Below, one piece after another: positions 10,632-21,097 of a stretch of 64,000 nucleotides of DNA. The notes beneath the pieces were generated by a model. That model searched no databases, was not told where the DNA came from, and saw nothing but the letters and a program-made list of their open reading frames with translations. Made by a program: the position numbers and the translations under genes. The stretch lies in NCBI RefSeq assembly GCF_004337985.1, contig NW_021940918.1, positions 3,949,429 through 4,013,428 on the forward strand. Direction: 5' to 3'. How positions within the stretch are numbered: the first letter of the stretch is position 1; each line of letters begins with the position of its first letter. The DNA comes from Pyricularia pennisetigena. Taxonomy: Eukaryota; Ascomycota; Sordariomycetes; Magnaporthales; Pyriculariaceae.

Positions 10632-12366
10632 TTTGAAATTAACCAAGTATCAAGTGTTTGGAGTCAAAAGATGTGAATATAAAGCTAGGAAACGGCGATC
10701 TCTAAAACAAACTTCCTTTCATGTCTTGATGGTTAGAGTATATTGATGATGATGGTAAGCAACGTAAAAGAGATTGGCGGCTAACACCAATCGTTGTCTT
10801 TATAGAAGAGGCTTGAAGATTTCAAACCACACCGTCATCAGATTCTCCTTGCAAGTTGTAAAGCATAACCAGGCATTGACAGCAACCTCCGTCATCCAGC
10901 GCATCTCACCGGCGACAAAGGACGCAATACGAAGCCATTGACCTCACCAGCTCGCCACCGACCGTATCGTTTAGTGCCTTCCTTCCGCATTCCGACAGAG
11001 AAAAGACGTCAGGGTCCAGCAGAGCCGAGCTGATCGGCGGTGTAGTTGATAGCAGACCAGATACCGAGTGCGCCTCCCGGGTCAGAAGCAGGAATTGTGG
11101 CGACCAAACCTGATATTCCCCGGCCAGTTGGGGGGGGCTCTCGCACCTGTTTGCCATCGGACCCTGATTTGGCTGCTCGTATTGGCCAAGTAACCCTCTT
11201 CTCTTCTTTTGTTTTTGTTTTCTTGGAAGAAATGCTTCAGGGAAAGCTTGCACGAGCCAAGAAAAAAAAAACAAAAGACCGAGAAAAACAAGTGTTTGGG
11301 GTGTGACGTAACCGCCAAGTGAGTGGGGATGGTGGAGGCGTTGGGGGTGCTTGGCAGCGGGCGGAGAATCAATAGCATCCATGGGGAACCGGTCTTGCCA
11401 GTCCAGCCGGATTACTGCTACAGTAGCTGCTGTAGAGCGGCGGTCGGTGTTGTCTTTAGCAGCAATTCATTGCTCAGTCAGATCAACGAGGGGTAAACTT
11501 TATCACATAGGAAAGAGGGCGGGCCGTGAGGTTAAAAGTTAGAGAGACCCCATCCATCTGGGGAACACGATGCAATCTGCGCCGGGCAATCTCTGGCGCA
11601 ATCAACCAGGCCTCCCCCAGGCCACTCCCTGGAGGTCTCAGAGGCCCCCCGTAACATTATCGGGAATCCTGCACCTTGCTACTTGCGCTACTTTAATCCT
11701 TTCGAGAACGTCCAAGTTGAAAAAGTTAGATGCCGCCTTATGGAAAGTTGGCAAGCAAAGCTTACCCATACCAGGAAAGCTTGGGGCACCAACTACCCCA
11801 GATTGCACAGACGCGACTATAGGGACACGTTAAATTCACCAGGATGGACAGTTCCTATTATGCGCCAGCATCCCACCGGTCCCTGAAGCATCTAATATGA
11901 GAAGCTCTTGCGCATGGCTCTTTTTACATCTCGCACGCTCGCAAAACCACAATCTCTCGCTTTTACTTGCCCAACATGAACTAAGCAAGGCTCGTTTGCA
12001 CGGACAACGGAGTTGGCGCGGGGAGTAGAGGGAGAGAGAAGGATCGGATAAGTGTTTACCAATGGGGGAAAAAAGGGGGCATGAATCAGTGTGGTCCGCC
12101 CGCCTTTTGCTGGGGAAATTACAGCAATGAAACCCTGCGCAAAAAAAAAAAAAAAAAAAAAGTTACTGAGTGCAAACCACAGTCGCCTACCCATAGTCCC
12201 ACGTTGTTTTACCATCTTGAGCGGTTGAAAGGGGCAGAAGACAAAAGCTCTCAAAAAAGGTGTTTTTGGGACCAAGTTATGTACAGCCTTATTCATCACC
12301 TATGCCACGACAGATGTAACCTCTCACCTCCCAGCCCTCCCTCTCAACTCGCGCCTCCAGATGGCC
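10632..12366. other. Intergenic, no supported gene
   Basis: Holds a 158-codon minus-strand open frame (10906-11382) with one hydrophobic stretch near its N-terminus but no recognisable domain, and a 21-base poly-A at 12141-12161. I would not call a gene here. Confidence 0.45.
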
Positions 12367-13227
12367 TCAGACAGCCGCAGTAGCATTCCCGCAGCCGACC
12401 CGCTGCGAGCTGACGGCAATGTCGTCGTACCAAAAGGTGTTTACGTCGCCGCCGTACGACTCCCAGCCAAAGTAGACGGCCGAGACCTTGGGCTTGATGG
12501 TGCTGCGCTGCCACTGGGCGGCGTTGGCGTTGGCGACCCCGGCCTTGCTGGTGAGGCCCGCGACGGCCCGGTCGTTGAGCCACGTCTCGAGCGTCCCGTC
12601 CGGCCCCAGGTGGTACTCGAGGCACTGCCAGCTGCCGGCGGGGAGGGCCGCCGACGCGGCGATGCCCTGCGGCGACAGGTCCGGCAGCGTCGCGTCGTCC
12701 GTCTCGCGGTTGAACATGAGGATCTTGCTCTGCCCGCCCACGCGCAGGTGCTTCTTGGCGCCCTGGGCCGCGTCCGGCATCGTGATGAAGGTTACGTGCG
12801 CGTCGGTGAAGGCGCGGGATGCTTTGCTGTGGTTTATTTGTTGGAAGGGGGTGTGAGATTCAGTCACGCATGGTCTCTTTTTCTGTTTTGCTTCTGCAAA
12901 CATGTGTTTTCTTTTTATAACGAATTGACAACAAGGCAGTGCAGACCATCAAACTTACAGCCATGTCCTGACGTATACATCGCCGCTCGGCACCTTTGTG
13001 GTTCCAAAAAATATGTGCCCGCAGTAGCCGCCCGCGCCGTCGACCCGGACCGAGTTCTTGCCGCTGTGCGCCTGCGACGTGTCCAGAGTGATCTTGCCGC
13101 CCTGGCTGCAGTCGGGTGCATAGGTCGGCCACGCCGTGGCGTCCAGCCCGCTCTCAAAGCCCTCGCTGACCTGGCCTAGGGCAAAAGGAACAAGTGCCGC
13201 GAGGGCGAGAGTCACGTTGCGGAGCAT
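12367..13227 (-). CDS. Cip1-like secreted polysaccharide-associated protein
   Basis: Two exons, 13227-12959 and 12826-12367, joined in phase 2 across a 132-base intron (donor GTAAGT, acceptor ACAG), giving 242 residues. Residues 1-18 are a signal peptide. The mature protein follows the T. reesei Cip1 core along its whole length: FESG...WP near the start, the GYCGHIFFGTT block, HVTF...MPD, KHLR...GGQS, the TDDATLPDLSPQGIA block, WQCLEYHLGPDGTLETWLN, and FGWESYGGDVNTFWYDDI before a final RVGCG. Known: Cip1 is secreted under cellulase-inducing conditions, has a beta-jelly-roll (concanavalin-like) fold related to polysaccharide lyases, and carries a CBM1. Here the protein stops right after the core, so CBM1 and linker are absent. 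A likely role is plant cell-wall degradation outside the cell. Confidence 0.9.
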
Positions 13228-13278
13228 ATTTTGCCGAGATTGAGAGCCTGCAGGGTTGGATAAGGTGGGTTGAGGGGG

Positions 13279-13279
<1 letters not shown>

Positions 13280-13315
<36 letters not shown>
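13280..13315. repeat. GA-rich microsatellite
   Basis: Nearly uninterrupted GA repeat just upstream of the Cip1-like start codon, i.e. CT-rich on the coding strand of that gene's 5' leader. Confidence 0.9.
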
Positions 13316-14221
13316 CCTGGCGGTTGAATCAGCAGTCTCGCCGGAATGAGAGACAGGACCAGCCGTTCGAGTATTATACTCTGCGGGCTGATGGTGGAGA
13401 ATCGCTGGTCCGTCTTTCCGATGCCCGCATAGATTACTTTCCCCTGCAATTTACCCTCCCGCCCTGCGAGGCCAGTTTGGAGGCAGTACTTGTGCTCCTC
13501 GCTCCCGGAGCTTGGAGCCCCGTGTACTTTGTTGGAAGCGGCGACTACCGGGATAATCCTCCGATGTTTCCGCCACAACTTTGAGCTGACGTCAGTCAGT
13601 GGTTATTTCGAACCACAGATCAAGGGCCTTCTTAGTCACTTGTTCATTGACAAAAGTTGAAAACTTTCCAAGGTCATCAAAAGCGGTCGCAATGTTTCCT
13701 GACGCCAGGGTGGAAAGCCAAGATCTTTTTGGCGGGAGCCAAGATTGTTAGTTCGCGGGAACCCCGTTGCCTGGCTGGCAATATAAGCTTCTCTGGGCTT
13801 GTAGACCCTGGCAGATCCGGGTCGCGGAGGGGTTGCTGGCGGTGATTTTCCATTTGCGTCGGGTATATTAGGCTAAATATGCCAAGCGGAGTGACAGAGG
13901 ACGCACGCGTGTCACAGATATTGGCTTGCAGGGTTGACCAGGTCCGACGTGCCGCACCATTTGATCGGGACTAAATCTTGAAAGCTCCTGTCTGGGATGA
14001 AATTTGAATTGCAAACAAATTGGCCTTCATATATTTCCGCGCCTCCGTGCTGCACAAATACTCGGCCACATGCCGGGGTAGACTGTCCAGTGTCCAATAG
14101 GCTGAACGTGGCTGAACGTGGTGCCCCTCGGCGAGTCGTCCTCTTGTGGAAGTGAATATTGTCAGCCAGAATCATGATAGCCGTACAACTGCTTCACATA
14201 GTACGCGTTGCACAATTGGAT

Positions 14222-14262
<41 letters not shown>

Positions 14263-14377
14263 AAAAATATTCTATGGTTGAATATCGTAAATCATAGATC
14301 GGGGAATGGCTGCTTTGTCCATGGACCTAGAAAGTAACCGCCTGATCTGATGAGGTCTTCAAAGCGCCATGTTTACC
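13316..14377. other. Intergenic, one doubtful small frame
   Basis: Contains a minus-strand open frame of 87 codons at 13912-14175 with three cysteines and fairly protein-like composition but no signal peptide or known motif. A 37-base poly-A at 14224-14260 lies between it and the macrodomain gene. Confidence 0.4.
14224..14260. repeat. Poly-A homopolymer, 37 bases
   Basis: Uninterrupted run of 37 A on the plus strand in the downstream flank of the macrodomain gene. Confidence 0.95.
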
Positions 14378-15010
14378 TCATCTCAGTCGCTCAAAGACAT
14401 ACCACTTCCCGTTCCACCCGGCGAAAGCCTCCTCGACCAGAGCAGCAGTTTGCTCCCATGGCACATGGAACGCCCCCGAGTTGAACCTGGGCGAGTAGAT
14501 GACGGGCGGCGTAGCCAAACCTGCGGTCCCGACCGAGCTGCCGACGCTCCTCTTGCCGCCGCCACCACCCCCGCCGGCCAGGTCGTCCAGCTGCAGCCGC
14601 AGGTCCCTCAGCGCCTGCCTCGTCTGCGCCAGGATGACGTCCCGCACGTCCAGCGGCGGCTTTCCCCTGTCCGCGTCCGCGACGCCGCTCCCGTAGCTGG
14701 TGAAGAGGCACGCGACGTAGACCTCTGGCGCGCCCTGGCCGGCGTCCTGGGCCTGCGGCGGGATGAGCAGTGCGCGGCCGGTGACGCCGTCGCGGGCCGG
14801 GTAGGCCTCGTCGGACGAGGACTTGTTCTTGTCGCAAAAGGCTGTGTACTCGATGTTGGCGGCGGGCAAGATCGCGCCGATCTCGGACGCGATGCCCTTG
14901 CCCCAGACGCCGGACCCCGACACGGCGTGCAGGATGATGGCGCCCTTGGGGGTGGCTGGGGTGAGGGCCGTGGTGCAGGTCTCGAGGGTGAATTTGGTGG
15001 AGGATGCCAT
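14378..15010 (-). CDS. POA1: ADP-ribose 1''-phosphate phosphatase (Poa1-type macrodomain)
   Basis: Single exon of 210 residues from the ATG at 15010; a longer open frame upstream starts at a non-ATG codon and is probably leader or intron. The macrodomain signature is at residues 24-41 (AIILHAVSGSGVWGKGIA), matching the His...Gly-x-Trp-Gly-x-Gly-Ile-Ala loop of yeast Poa1. The Poa1-specific C-terminal block with asparagine-serine-glycine and VPW (SPRFNSGAFHVPWEQT) is at about 177-192, and the protein ends in WYVFERLR, like other Poa1 proteins. Known role: removes the 1''-phosphate from ADP-ribose 1''-phosphate made during tRNA splicing. Oddity: a seven-glycine run in the middle is an expansion not expected in yeast. 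The start of the domain is short; an unseen small upstream exon is possible. Confidence 0.85.
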   Translation of the reverse strand: MASSTKFTLETCTTALTPATPKGAIILHAVSGSGVWGKGIASEIGAILPAANIEYTAFCDKNKSSSDEAYPARDGVTGRALLIPPQAQDAGQGAPEVYVACLFTSYGSGVADADRGKPPLDVRDVILAQTRQALRDLRLQLDDLAGGGGGGGKRSVGSSVGTAGLATPPVIYSPRFNSGAFHVPWEQTAALVEEAFAGWNGKWYVFERLR

Positions 15011-15894
15011 GATGTTCTGCGGGGTTGCTGTGCGACAAAACAAATCCTTCTATGGCTGTGGTATCCTGCTTGTTTGAAAACTGTCGCTCTTCTCAGTCCT
15101 GTTGAGTATGAATAATAGAGATGACCGCTTCTCCTTGTTGGATCATGAAATTTATTCAAGCCCAAGACTCGATGCACAAGGTCGAACGAAGGATTGTCCT
15201 CAACTTTATCTTAGTTTCGAACTTTTGAGTTGCCAAGCAGGCAGCTATTGCACAGAGAGACGCCATCTCAGCCTTACCAGTGCTGCATGCATGGTACGGT
15301 ACGTACAATCAATGGGTGCTCCAAGTCGATGTGCTGAATGTCAGATCTGACACGACGCTACGTCTTTTCAGGCAAGTTGTGGCAACGAAATTGGCGTGGA
15401 TTCTAGGCGGCAGTGCCAAGGATGGAGATGCAATGCAGGGTAGGTCGGTCGAGAGTGGGGAGCAGATCGTCATCAGGCATCTGACGGCGTACCCTAACCC
15501 AGGAGCAAACCCGTGGCTTTTTGGGTCCACTCGTTGCGGCCATTCAAGCCCTGAATCGCGTCATGCCGCCCGACTGCCGGCCCCTGGCCGCTTTTGCGGT
15601 TGCGTCAATGCTTGGTCAATACCATTTTGCCCGTTGATCGACAGGAACGAGAAAAAAAAAAGAGATGTAGAAAAGAAGACAACAAACTGGATACACGGCA
15701 CACTGTTTATTTACATGTAGACATGTATCCCGAGTGCTAGGACTTACCCGGTTCCTGACCACCTCCGCCCCACCCTCGTGCGTCCGCGGAACACGAAACC
15801 CGAACTTTTCTCCAACGCACCCAGTCGCTTGCTTTTTTCTTCTCTCCCCCGACACCGGCAACTGCCGAGACAAAAACCATTTATAGTACCAACC
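15011..15894. other. Divergent promoter region
   Basis: Between the minus-strand macrodomain gene and the plus-strand SQR gene, so it probably holds both promoters. No clear TATA box or gene was found; the last 150 bases are C-rich leader sequence of the SQR gene. Confidence 0.45.
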
Positions 15895-17241
15895 ATGTTT
15901 CGCCTGGCAAGCCGGAGAGCAGCCGCGCCCGCCCTGGCGGCAGGCAAGACGCGCAGCTTCGCTACAGTGTCCCCTGTCACGGGCACAACGAGGAGCCACA
16001 AAGTGGTGGTTGTCGGTGGGGGCACTGGTGGCATCTGCGCCAGCCACCAGCTCCTGCGCTCCGGCAGGTTTGCGCAGGACGACATCGCCGTCATCGACCC
16101 TGCCTCCCACCACCACTACCAACCTGGCTGGACCCTCGTCGGCGGTGGGCTCAAGACGGCCGAGGAGCTGGAGAAGACGATGAAGGAGCTCGTCGACCCC
16201 AAATTCAAGTTCTACAACAATGGAGTCAGGTCGCTCAACCCCGAGGAGGACTCGGTCACGCTGGACAGCGGCGACAAGGTCTCGTACGAGCACCTGATCC
16301 TCGCGCCCGGAATCAAGATCGACTACGCCAGCATCAAGGGTCTGCCCGAGGCGCTCGCCGACAAGAGCAGCCTGGTCTCGACTATTTACGGCCGCGACAC
16401 CGTCGCCAAGGTCTTCAGCACGATCCAGTCTCTCAGGAAAGGAACGGCAATCTTCACCCAGCCCGTCGGCGTCGTCAAGTGCGCCGGCGCCCCACAAAAG
16501 ATCATGTGGATGGCCCTCGACCACTGGAAGCGCGCGGGTCTGTACGACGCCTCCAACCCTTCCAGCTCTCCTATCAGCATCAGCTTCGCCACCGGCCTGC
16601 CGGTCATGTTTGGCGTGCCCAAGTACGCCGCGACGCTCGAGCGGCTGCGCAAGGAGAGGGGTGTCGAGGGTCTGTTCCAGCACGACCTGGTCGAGGTCAA
16701 CGCCGGCAACGTCGCTACCTTTGCCCTCCCCGACGGCAAGGGCACCGTGACCAAGAGGTTCGACCTCATGCACGTGGTGCCCAAGATGGGCCCGCACGCC
16801 TTTGTCAAGTCGAGCGCGCTCGTCGACGCGACGGGCTTCATCGACGTCGACCAGGCCACCACGCGCAGCAAGCGCTTCGACAACGTCTGGGCCATCGGCG
16901 ACGCGACGAACCTGCCCACCGCCAAGACGGCCGCCGCCATCACGGCCCAGTCGCCCGTCCTCGTCGGTAACCTGCTGCGGGTGCTGGACGGCAAGGACGG
17001 CGCCGAGCTCGCCTACGACGGCTACACATCCTGCCCCTTGATTACCTCGTATGACAAGGTGCTCCTGGCCGAGTTCAAGTATGGCGGCCAGCCCAAGGAG
17101 ACGTTTGGCAAGCTGGTCGACCAGTCGGAGCCTAACCGCGCTTTCTTCCATCTCAAGAAGGACTTTTTCCCTTGGGTGTACCAGAACTATATGGTCAAGG
17201 GCAAGTGGGGAGGGCCAAAGGGATGGATTTCGAAGCCGTAG
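15895..17241 (+). CDS. Mitochondrial sulfide:quinone oxidoreductase
   Basis: Single exon, 448 residues. The ATG at 15895 has the context CAACC; earlier in-frame codons translate leader. Residues 1-25 are Arg/Ala/Ser-rich without acids, a mitochondrial targeting sequence. The FAD-binding GGGTGG is at 41-46, the HYQPGWTLVGGG block typical of eukaryotic SQR follows at 74-85, and the second FAD motif AIGDAT is at 333-338. The two redox cysteines expected for type II SQR are present at C196 (VVKCAGAPQK) and C380 (TSCPLIT), and the FFPWVYQNYM C-terminal block is intact. Reaction: sulfide is oxidised to persulfide and electrons pass to ubiquinone at the inner membrane. Strong GC3 bias and intron-free structure suggest high expression. 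Nothing is missing. Confidence 0.96.
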   Translation: MFRLASRRAAAPALAAGKTRSFATVSPVTGTTRSHKVVVVGGGTGGICASHQLLRSGRFAQDDIAVIDPASHHHYQPGWTLVGGGLKTAEELEKTMKELVDPKFKFYNNGVRSLNPEEDSVTLDSGDKVSYEHLILAPGIKIDYASIKGLPEALADKSSLVSTIYGRDTVAKVFSTIQSLRKGTAIFTQPVGVVKCAGAPQKIMWMALDHWKRAGLYDASNPSSSPISISFATGLPVMFGVPKYAATLERLRKERGVEGLFQHDLVEVNAGNVATFALPDGKGTVTKRFDLMHVVPKMGPHAFVKSSALVDATGFIDVDQATTRSKRFDNVWAIGDATNLPTAKTAAAITAQSPVLVGNLLRVLDGKDGAELAYDGYTSCPLITSYDKVLLAEFKYGGQPKETFGKLVDQSEPNRAFFHLKKDFFPWVYQNYMVKGKWGGPKGWISKP

Positions 17242-17768
17242 CTCTTCGCGCTTGTTGTATTCAAGTTCAAACTAGACCAGATGGTCAAAAGCGATTTAAA
17301 TTTTTTTTTTTTTTTTTTTCTTTTTTTTTTCCCCCGAGTGCCACGCAATTCCTAGAAGCATCTGTGCGGCAGCTCACGAAAAAGGAGCACACATATAGCA
17401 TGCCGAATAGAGATTCCAAGATGAAAATCGACGCGTGGGACAGCTGCAGCTGCAGATGTGCTTGTGGTTTGGTTGTTACGGCGTTGGAATAAGCGGGATC
17501 TCGTTTAAAGAGTGTGCGCTCAACATCAAAATTAATCAAGCTTTCTACAGCATTGGTAATTCAGGACTATAAATTGATAGCTTTTTTATACTGGGAAACT
17601 GTGCATTTTTGAGACGATATAAAAATATGTACGCTGCAGATACAGATCAATAAACACCTGAGAGCCTCAAGGCACAAACGCCCTCGACAACTACTCCGGC
17701 TCCACCAAACGAAGAAAAGCACTGTGTTAAAAATATTCACGGTTCGTGTAGCAATATCTGTCATATGG
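17242..17768. other. Intergenic with poly-T
   Basis: Convergent 3' flanks of the SQR gene and the next minus-strand gene. A T-rich run at 17301-17330 (19 T, C, 10 T) lies about 60 bases past the SQR stop. No gene was found. Confidence 0.5.
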
Positions 17769-18155
17769 TCAGTTTGGTTTGTCATTTAGCCACGAGCTCG
17801 GGGCCCGATCAGAGCAAAACCGGAAACTTTGTACGCACCCATCATCGCAGTCAGCAGACTTCTCCCCGCAGTTCGGGCAGTTGACATACTTTTTGGGAGT
17901 AGCGCACTTGTCGTCCTCGCTGTCGGTTTCGGGATCGCTGTCTTGGGCCTCCTCATCGGTCCAGTATTCTTCCTTGCCGCGGGCAACCAGGCGCCGGCTG
18001 CTCTTGCGCCCGGCGCGAGGGCAGTGGCAACGCGCAGCCTTGGCCACGTGGCATCTGTTCCTGGTGGCGACGGCTTTCGATCCGGCGCGGTTGAGGGGCA
18101 CGGCTGTGACGCAGATGACGAGCGTGAGGATGCTGACGAAGTTGGTTAGCCGCAT
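17769..18155 (-). CDS. Cysteine-rich secreted protein
   Basis: Single exon of 128 residues, ATG at 18155. Residues 1-18 form a signal peptide ending in CVTA. A basic segment (25-60) with C35, C43 and C45 and several Arg-rich motifs is followed by an acidic stretch (65-83: EEAQDSDPETDSEDD) and a cysteine cluster, C84, C93, C96, C103, C107 and C114, including a CPNC pair. The CxxC...CxxxC arrangement could bind zinc or form disulfides. A family was not recognised. A weak donor (GTGCGT) near the last cluster leaves open a spliced alternative end. A 25-base poly-A (18188-18212, plus strand) sits 32 bases upstream of the start, i.e. poly-T in the leader. Confidence 0.62.
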   Translation of the reverse strand: MRLTNFVSILTLVICVTAVPLNRAGSKAVATRNRCHVAKAARCHCPRAGRKSSRRLVARGKEEYWTDEEAQDSDPETDSEDDKCATPKKYVNCPNCGEKSADCDDGCVQSFRFCSDRAPSSWLNDKPN

Positions 18156-20194
18156 TTTTGTCGAATGGAGTTTGTCAAGACTAAAGCAAAAAAAAAAAAA
18201 AAAAAAAAAAAAGAATGTATGTGTGAGAGCAGATCACAAAGGAAAAGTAAGCCAGTAGTGGAAAATGAGCGGATATGTCGATGCGGAATAAGAACAGGAA
18301 TCGTTACTTGATCTTGCCTTACAGGGCATCAGTTTAAATACTTGGAAGTGGAAGCCCTCAGCCAGAGTACCATTGCCAAAGAGTCATTCGAGCGTATTTC
18401 CAAAATAGGGCAACATCCCAAAGCGTCTATAAACAAACAAACAAACGGCATGAGCGACATAGACGTCTATACTGCTGTACTGGGGTTGTTGGTAGAGCCC
18501 TGCCCTTTACACGGTGGCACCAGAATGGGGTTGCGGCGCAGCTGCCGGGCTGGGTGCCATATTCAGACTCCGGCTGAGAAAATAGAAACGGAAAAGAGAT
18601 TTTCTTTTTTTTCCTGTCTTGTCTTTTAATCTGGTGGAGGCCCAAACATAGCAAAACAATGACTGGGGAAGGTTTTGTGGTGTTGCCATTGGACATGAGT
18701 AAATATCATATTACTACCCAGTCGGCAAATCTTACTATTTCACCGACGTAAGGGACGATCGGCGGTAACTGGAGAATCGGATATGTCCGTGGGTGGGTTC
18801 ACTAGCTGCAGCGCCTTTTTCTACCGGAAATTAAGCAAATCAGAGAAGTGAATTTCTTGTTGAAATTTTATTTGAAAATGTGAGATAAAAAAAAAACGAC
18901 TCGATGAAGCAGACTGAATTTGCTCATTCTCAAGTTGAAACTTGGATTATACAACATGTTGTCGCCAATAACATTAATCTTTGTGTACTATTGATTAGTC
19001 TGCATTTTCTTTGTTTCTTTTTTTATTCTTTTTTCCAAACAAGACTTTCAACAGAGCACAGAGCTTACCACGTAAGCTGTTATAAGGATCAACGTAATTC
19101 TCTGCGCGTATCAAAGATCTGCCTGATGAGATCTTCAGCTGTTCGAGGAACATCATGTATCCTTTACCCAGCTCCTAGTAGAGGTTCGCATTAGCAATTA
19201 ATTACCCTGCATAAACACTTGTCAACATGGCTTAACCTTGCAAACTTCAAGTCGTTGGGATCCCGATTGTTTTGCACCTAGACCAAAAATTGTGGCTATG
19301 TAATATGTTCGATTGTCCTTGTAAACCTTTTGTATTAGCGTCTCTCCTTACTATTTCTAGCAAAGTCTACGCGCTCAACAGGGAAAGACAACCTATAGGA
19401 GGACATCTACGCGCTCCATCACCGCTGCTACTTCGACACGTCATGAATCGCCAGGAGACTTTTTGAATATGCTCATGATTATTCAACGCTTTTGGAGCAA
19501 AACCGAGACTGGTAAAGTCGACTATCAGAGACAAGGAGTTGAATGGAGGAAGGGAGGATGCTAAATGCTCTATCGGTGGTTTTTGTACATGAGTGCATGG
19601 CATCAAGTCAAATTGAATCCATCCTATCCCAGTGGTATTGGACTTGACATTTGAAGCGGTGTGTTGCCAAAGTACCAGATCTTTCATTTAATGCCTGTAA
19701 TCGACAAGACGGAAATGATAAAGAAATACAATTCTGGATTATCGTTCCAAGCTTTTTGTCTCTAGCTGCCAACCCATTGAACAAGAATCTGGACATGCCT
19801 GCTCTCAACAATTGTTCGAGCAGGCTCAGTTGACAAAACAAAGACTTTGTCCTCATCTTGACTCAAAGCCGTGCGACAGAAGGAAGAGTGATGAATATCA
19901 CGGGGTATTAAGTTATGGAACAATGAAACTGGTTTGCAGTTTCGATATCATGTTCAACGGTCAAAATCTTTGTTAGTGCAACAAATATGGGATGAAACAG
20001 GCTGTTGCTTCTGCTCATAAAATGACCTGACCTGCTTTCCTCAACATGCTCTGAAGCTTCTCGCATCTGAATTTACACAAAGTCGAGAGTTTGTTAACAG
20101 CCACTACTAACTAACCAGGGATTACTATAGCAAGTTGAAGACAGCATCAAGAGTCTCAGGTAAGGATCTTGTCCTACGTCTCCCGCCACTGACC
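18156..20194. other. Intergenic, no supported gene
   Basis: About 2 kb with only short frames of non-coding character. Contains the 25-base poly-A at 18188-18212. Confidence 0.5.
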
Positions 20195-21097
20195 ATGTCC
20201 AGCAGAAACAACAACGTCGGCAATCGCCACGAACCGCCTCCTGTTCGGGGTTCCACCACGGGCTTTGCAGGACTGCTCAGGCTCATCCAGGCGATCGACG
20301 CGGACCAAATACCAGCTGACCGGACAGTCTCACCAGAACGACTCGACGATTTCACCGTCGAAATCGCTCGCTGCTCACAACAGCTGCCACAACACCTCAG
20401 TCGACACACCACGAGCTTTCTCCAGACCTGGCGCGTCGGGGGCTACGGCAGCAGTGCACAAGACGTATATCGAGTGACGATCCACGCGCTGTTGTGGGAC
20501 CGGAGCAAGGATCCACTGCTCTTCCTCGACGGCCGCTTCAACGCCAAAGCGGGCTGGATTCTCCTCGAAACCGTGTACTTTGCCCCCGCGGAGGGGCCTG
20601 GGGATCGGCTCCGCAGCGGCGCCCTGCTGGACATCCCAGCGTCGGACTTTATATCCATGATCTGGGCGAGCATGATCGAGAAGCTCGAGCTGCGGGCCAG
20701 CGAAACGCTCCTCCACAACGTGGCCTTTGTCAACATCACGAACCCTTCGGTCCACCGGCTCTGCCGCGTGTTTGCGAGCCTGGTCGACTCCAGCTTCGGC
20801 CACGTCGACCGCCCGACCGCGTCGGCGCAGGACAGAGGCAACCCGCGCCAGGGGCTGGGCATCGTCGGCTTCGAGGACTTTTTCAGCCTGGCGCCGTGCA
20901 AGAGCATCCTGCTCGCCATGATCGAGCACCAGGCCGTGTTCAGGGACCGCATGCCGGTCAGGGTCGGGTGGCGGTACGAGCGTGAAGGACCAGAGTCCGA
21001 CACGGCCGTTCTGGTTCGCATGGGTTCCTATTTCAGGAGGTTCACCGACTCGCCTTTTGCCATACTTCCGGTCGGTTCGCAGCGCGGTTCACAGTGA
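20195..21097 (+). CDS. Hypothetical protein, 300 residues
   Basis: Single exon. The ATG at 20195 (context TGACC) is chosen because the open frame upstream has only a TTG. The product has balanced composition, GC-rich third positions and no signal peptide or clear membrane segment. An acidic/amphipathic N-terminal third precedes a Trp/Leu-rich central part (LLWDRSKDPLLFLDGRF, GWILLETVYFAP) and a C-terminal part with a GFEDFF block and a basic end. No domain is recognised. The codon bias and length make a real gene likely; function is unknown. Confidence 0.62.
   Translation: MSSRNNNVGNRHEPPPVRGSTTGFAGLLRLIQAIDADQIPADRTVSPERLDDFTVEIARCSQQLPQHLSRHTTSFLQTWRVGGYGSSAQDVYRVTIHALLWDRSKDPLLFLDGRFNAKAGWILLETVYFAPAEGPGDRLRSGALLDIPASDFISMIWASMIEKLELRASETLLHNVAFVNITNPSVHRLCRVFASLVDSSFGHVDRPTASAQDRGNPRQGLGIVGFEDFFSLAPCKSILLAMIEHQAVFRDRMPVRVGWRYEREGPESDTAVLVRMGSYFRRFTDSPFAILPVGSQRGSQ

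Noticed and set aside
12361..13179. 272-codon plus-strand frame opposite the Cip1-like gene
   Set aside because: Antisense shadow: it mirrors the codon bias of the Cip1-like exons and spans their intron.
15616..17151. 511-codon minus-strand frame opposite SQR
   Set aside because: Antisense shadow caused by the strong GC3 bias of the SQR gene; Val/Gly/Arg/Asp-rich with no known domain.
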